From: Strongylocentrotus droebachiensis
Lineage: Eukaryota > Echinodermata > Echinoidea > Camarodonta > Strongylocentrotidae
Assembly: GCA_035222895.1 (NCBI GenBank)
Contig: JAVYIG010000868.1
Location: 1 to 64,000, forward strand
DNA length: 64,000 nucleotides
Reading direction: 5' to 3'
Shown in pieces: positions 63,401 to 64,000 of the stretch. Each line of letters starts with the position of its first letter. Within the stretch, counting starts at the first letter, position 1. The notes below the pieces were generated by a model, which ran no database searches, had not been told where the DNA came from, and saw only the letters and a list, made by a program, of their open reading frames with translations. The translations under genes were made by a program, and so were the position numbers.

Positions 63401-64000
63401 GTAAGTCCTTTTGCGTCTAAATATCTTATCAAATGTTTTCATATTTCTATATTTGTTATGTTTTTTAATCAGATGTTAATTTGGAATTATCTTTAATATA
63501 TGATTCATCTTTAATTGCAACAAACGTTTGTAAATGTGCGATTGCAATTACTTTGTGAATTTAAATTATCAGCATACATATTATATAACAGGGATTTTTA
63601 CAAGTATTATGCACTACAGTATATATAACAAATTTGCATCAAAACACATTTCTAACCCTTACCCCCAAATCTAGACTTATGTGAGAGAAAAGCCCAGAAT
63701 AATGTTATGTTTTCTTTATTTTTAAATATGGTGCCATAGGAATGCTGTGAATTATAATCAATAGCTGCTAGAGCAAATATCACCTAACCTTGAAGTACTG
63801 TAACTAAAATGCACAATAAGTATCAGACTACAGGTATGTTAACAAATTTGAGAATGAATTGGGTATCAATGTAAAGTCTGATCAAGAAGTTACTAGCAAG
63901 TAACTTCTTGGTCTGATACAGATCTTCTAACGATGTGTACATATTTAAGAAGAATGAAATGAATATTTGAGTGACAGCTCCCTTTCTGATGTAATCATCT
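63401..64000. other. Start of CAMTA intron 4
   Basis: No further exon within the window. A perfect hairpin with arms CAAGAAGTTACT and AGTAACTTCTTG lies at 63886-63913. Confidence 0.8.

Overview
This window reads as nuclear DNA of a marine invertebrate, most likely an echinoderm and plausibly a sea urchin. The evidence is AT-rich intergenic DNA with many short transposons, long CT, GAT and ATT microsatellites, poly-C and poly-G runs, tRNA-derived SINEs, CR1/L2-like and L1/Tx1-like retrotransposon relics, spliced exons with GT-AG borders, and an otopetrin-type channel gene. No bacterial genes, operons or CRISPR arrays are present. The species call is inference; the eukaryotic, metazoan call is firm.

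Only two host genes can be supported. (1) 18104-19996 (+) is an uninterrupted 630-codon gene for a 12-pass membrane protein of the otopetrin proton-channel family. (2) 32946 to beyond 63400 (+) is the 5' part of a CAMTA (calmodulin-binding transcription activator) gene. Four coding exons (32946-32970, 34993-35090, 45146-45213, 63265-63400) join in frame to the first 109 residues, most of them CG-1 DNA-binding domain. Introns are about 2, 10 and 18 kb, and the gene runs off the right edge.

Layout. 0-18 kb: intergenic DNA with microsatellites, SINEs, several TTAA-flanked MITEs, a hAT MITE with a perfect 8-bp target duplication, a promoter-like CRE/NRF-1 cluster near 10.4 kb, and a degenerate repeat array at 17.1-17.6 kb. 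18-20 kb: otopetrin-like gene. 20.2-25.0 kb: a CR1/L2-like retrotransposon 3' end split by a 3.94-kb palindromic element (20283-24225). That element has 1.8-kb arms, a TTA target duplication and a 396-codon ORF of an uncharacterised family. 25-31 kb: AT-rich DNA with L1/Tx1-like (minus) and CR1/L2-like (plus) relics. 31.1-31.9 kb: a hAT element containing a second hAT-like element that carries a broken C2H2 zinc-finger piece. 33-64 kb: the CAMTA gene, its introns loaded with MITEs, a SINE, simple repeats, a fold-back element, an array of palindromic units and a diverged tandem duplication. Just before the fourth coding exon, a 134-bp unit with that exon's 3' splice site and first bases is present three times.

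The best candidates for something new are the palindromic ORF-bearing element at 20283-24225, the triplicated splice-acceptor/exon unit at 62910-63311, and the interleaved inverted repeats at 13916-14754.
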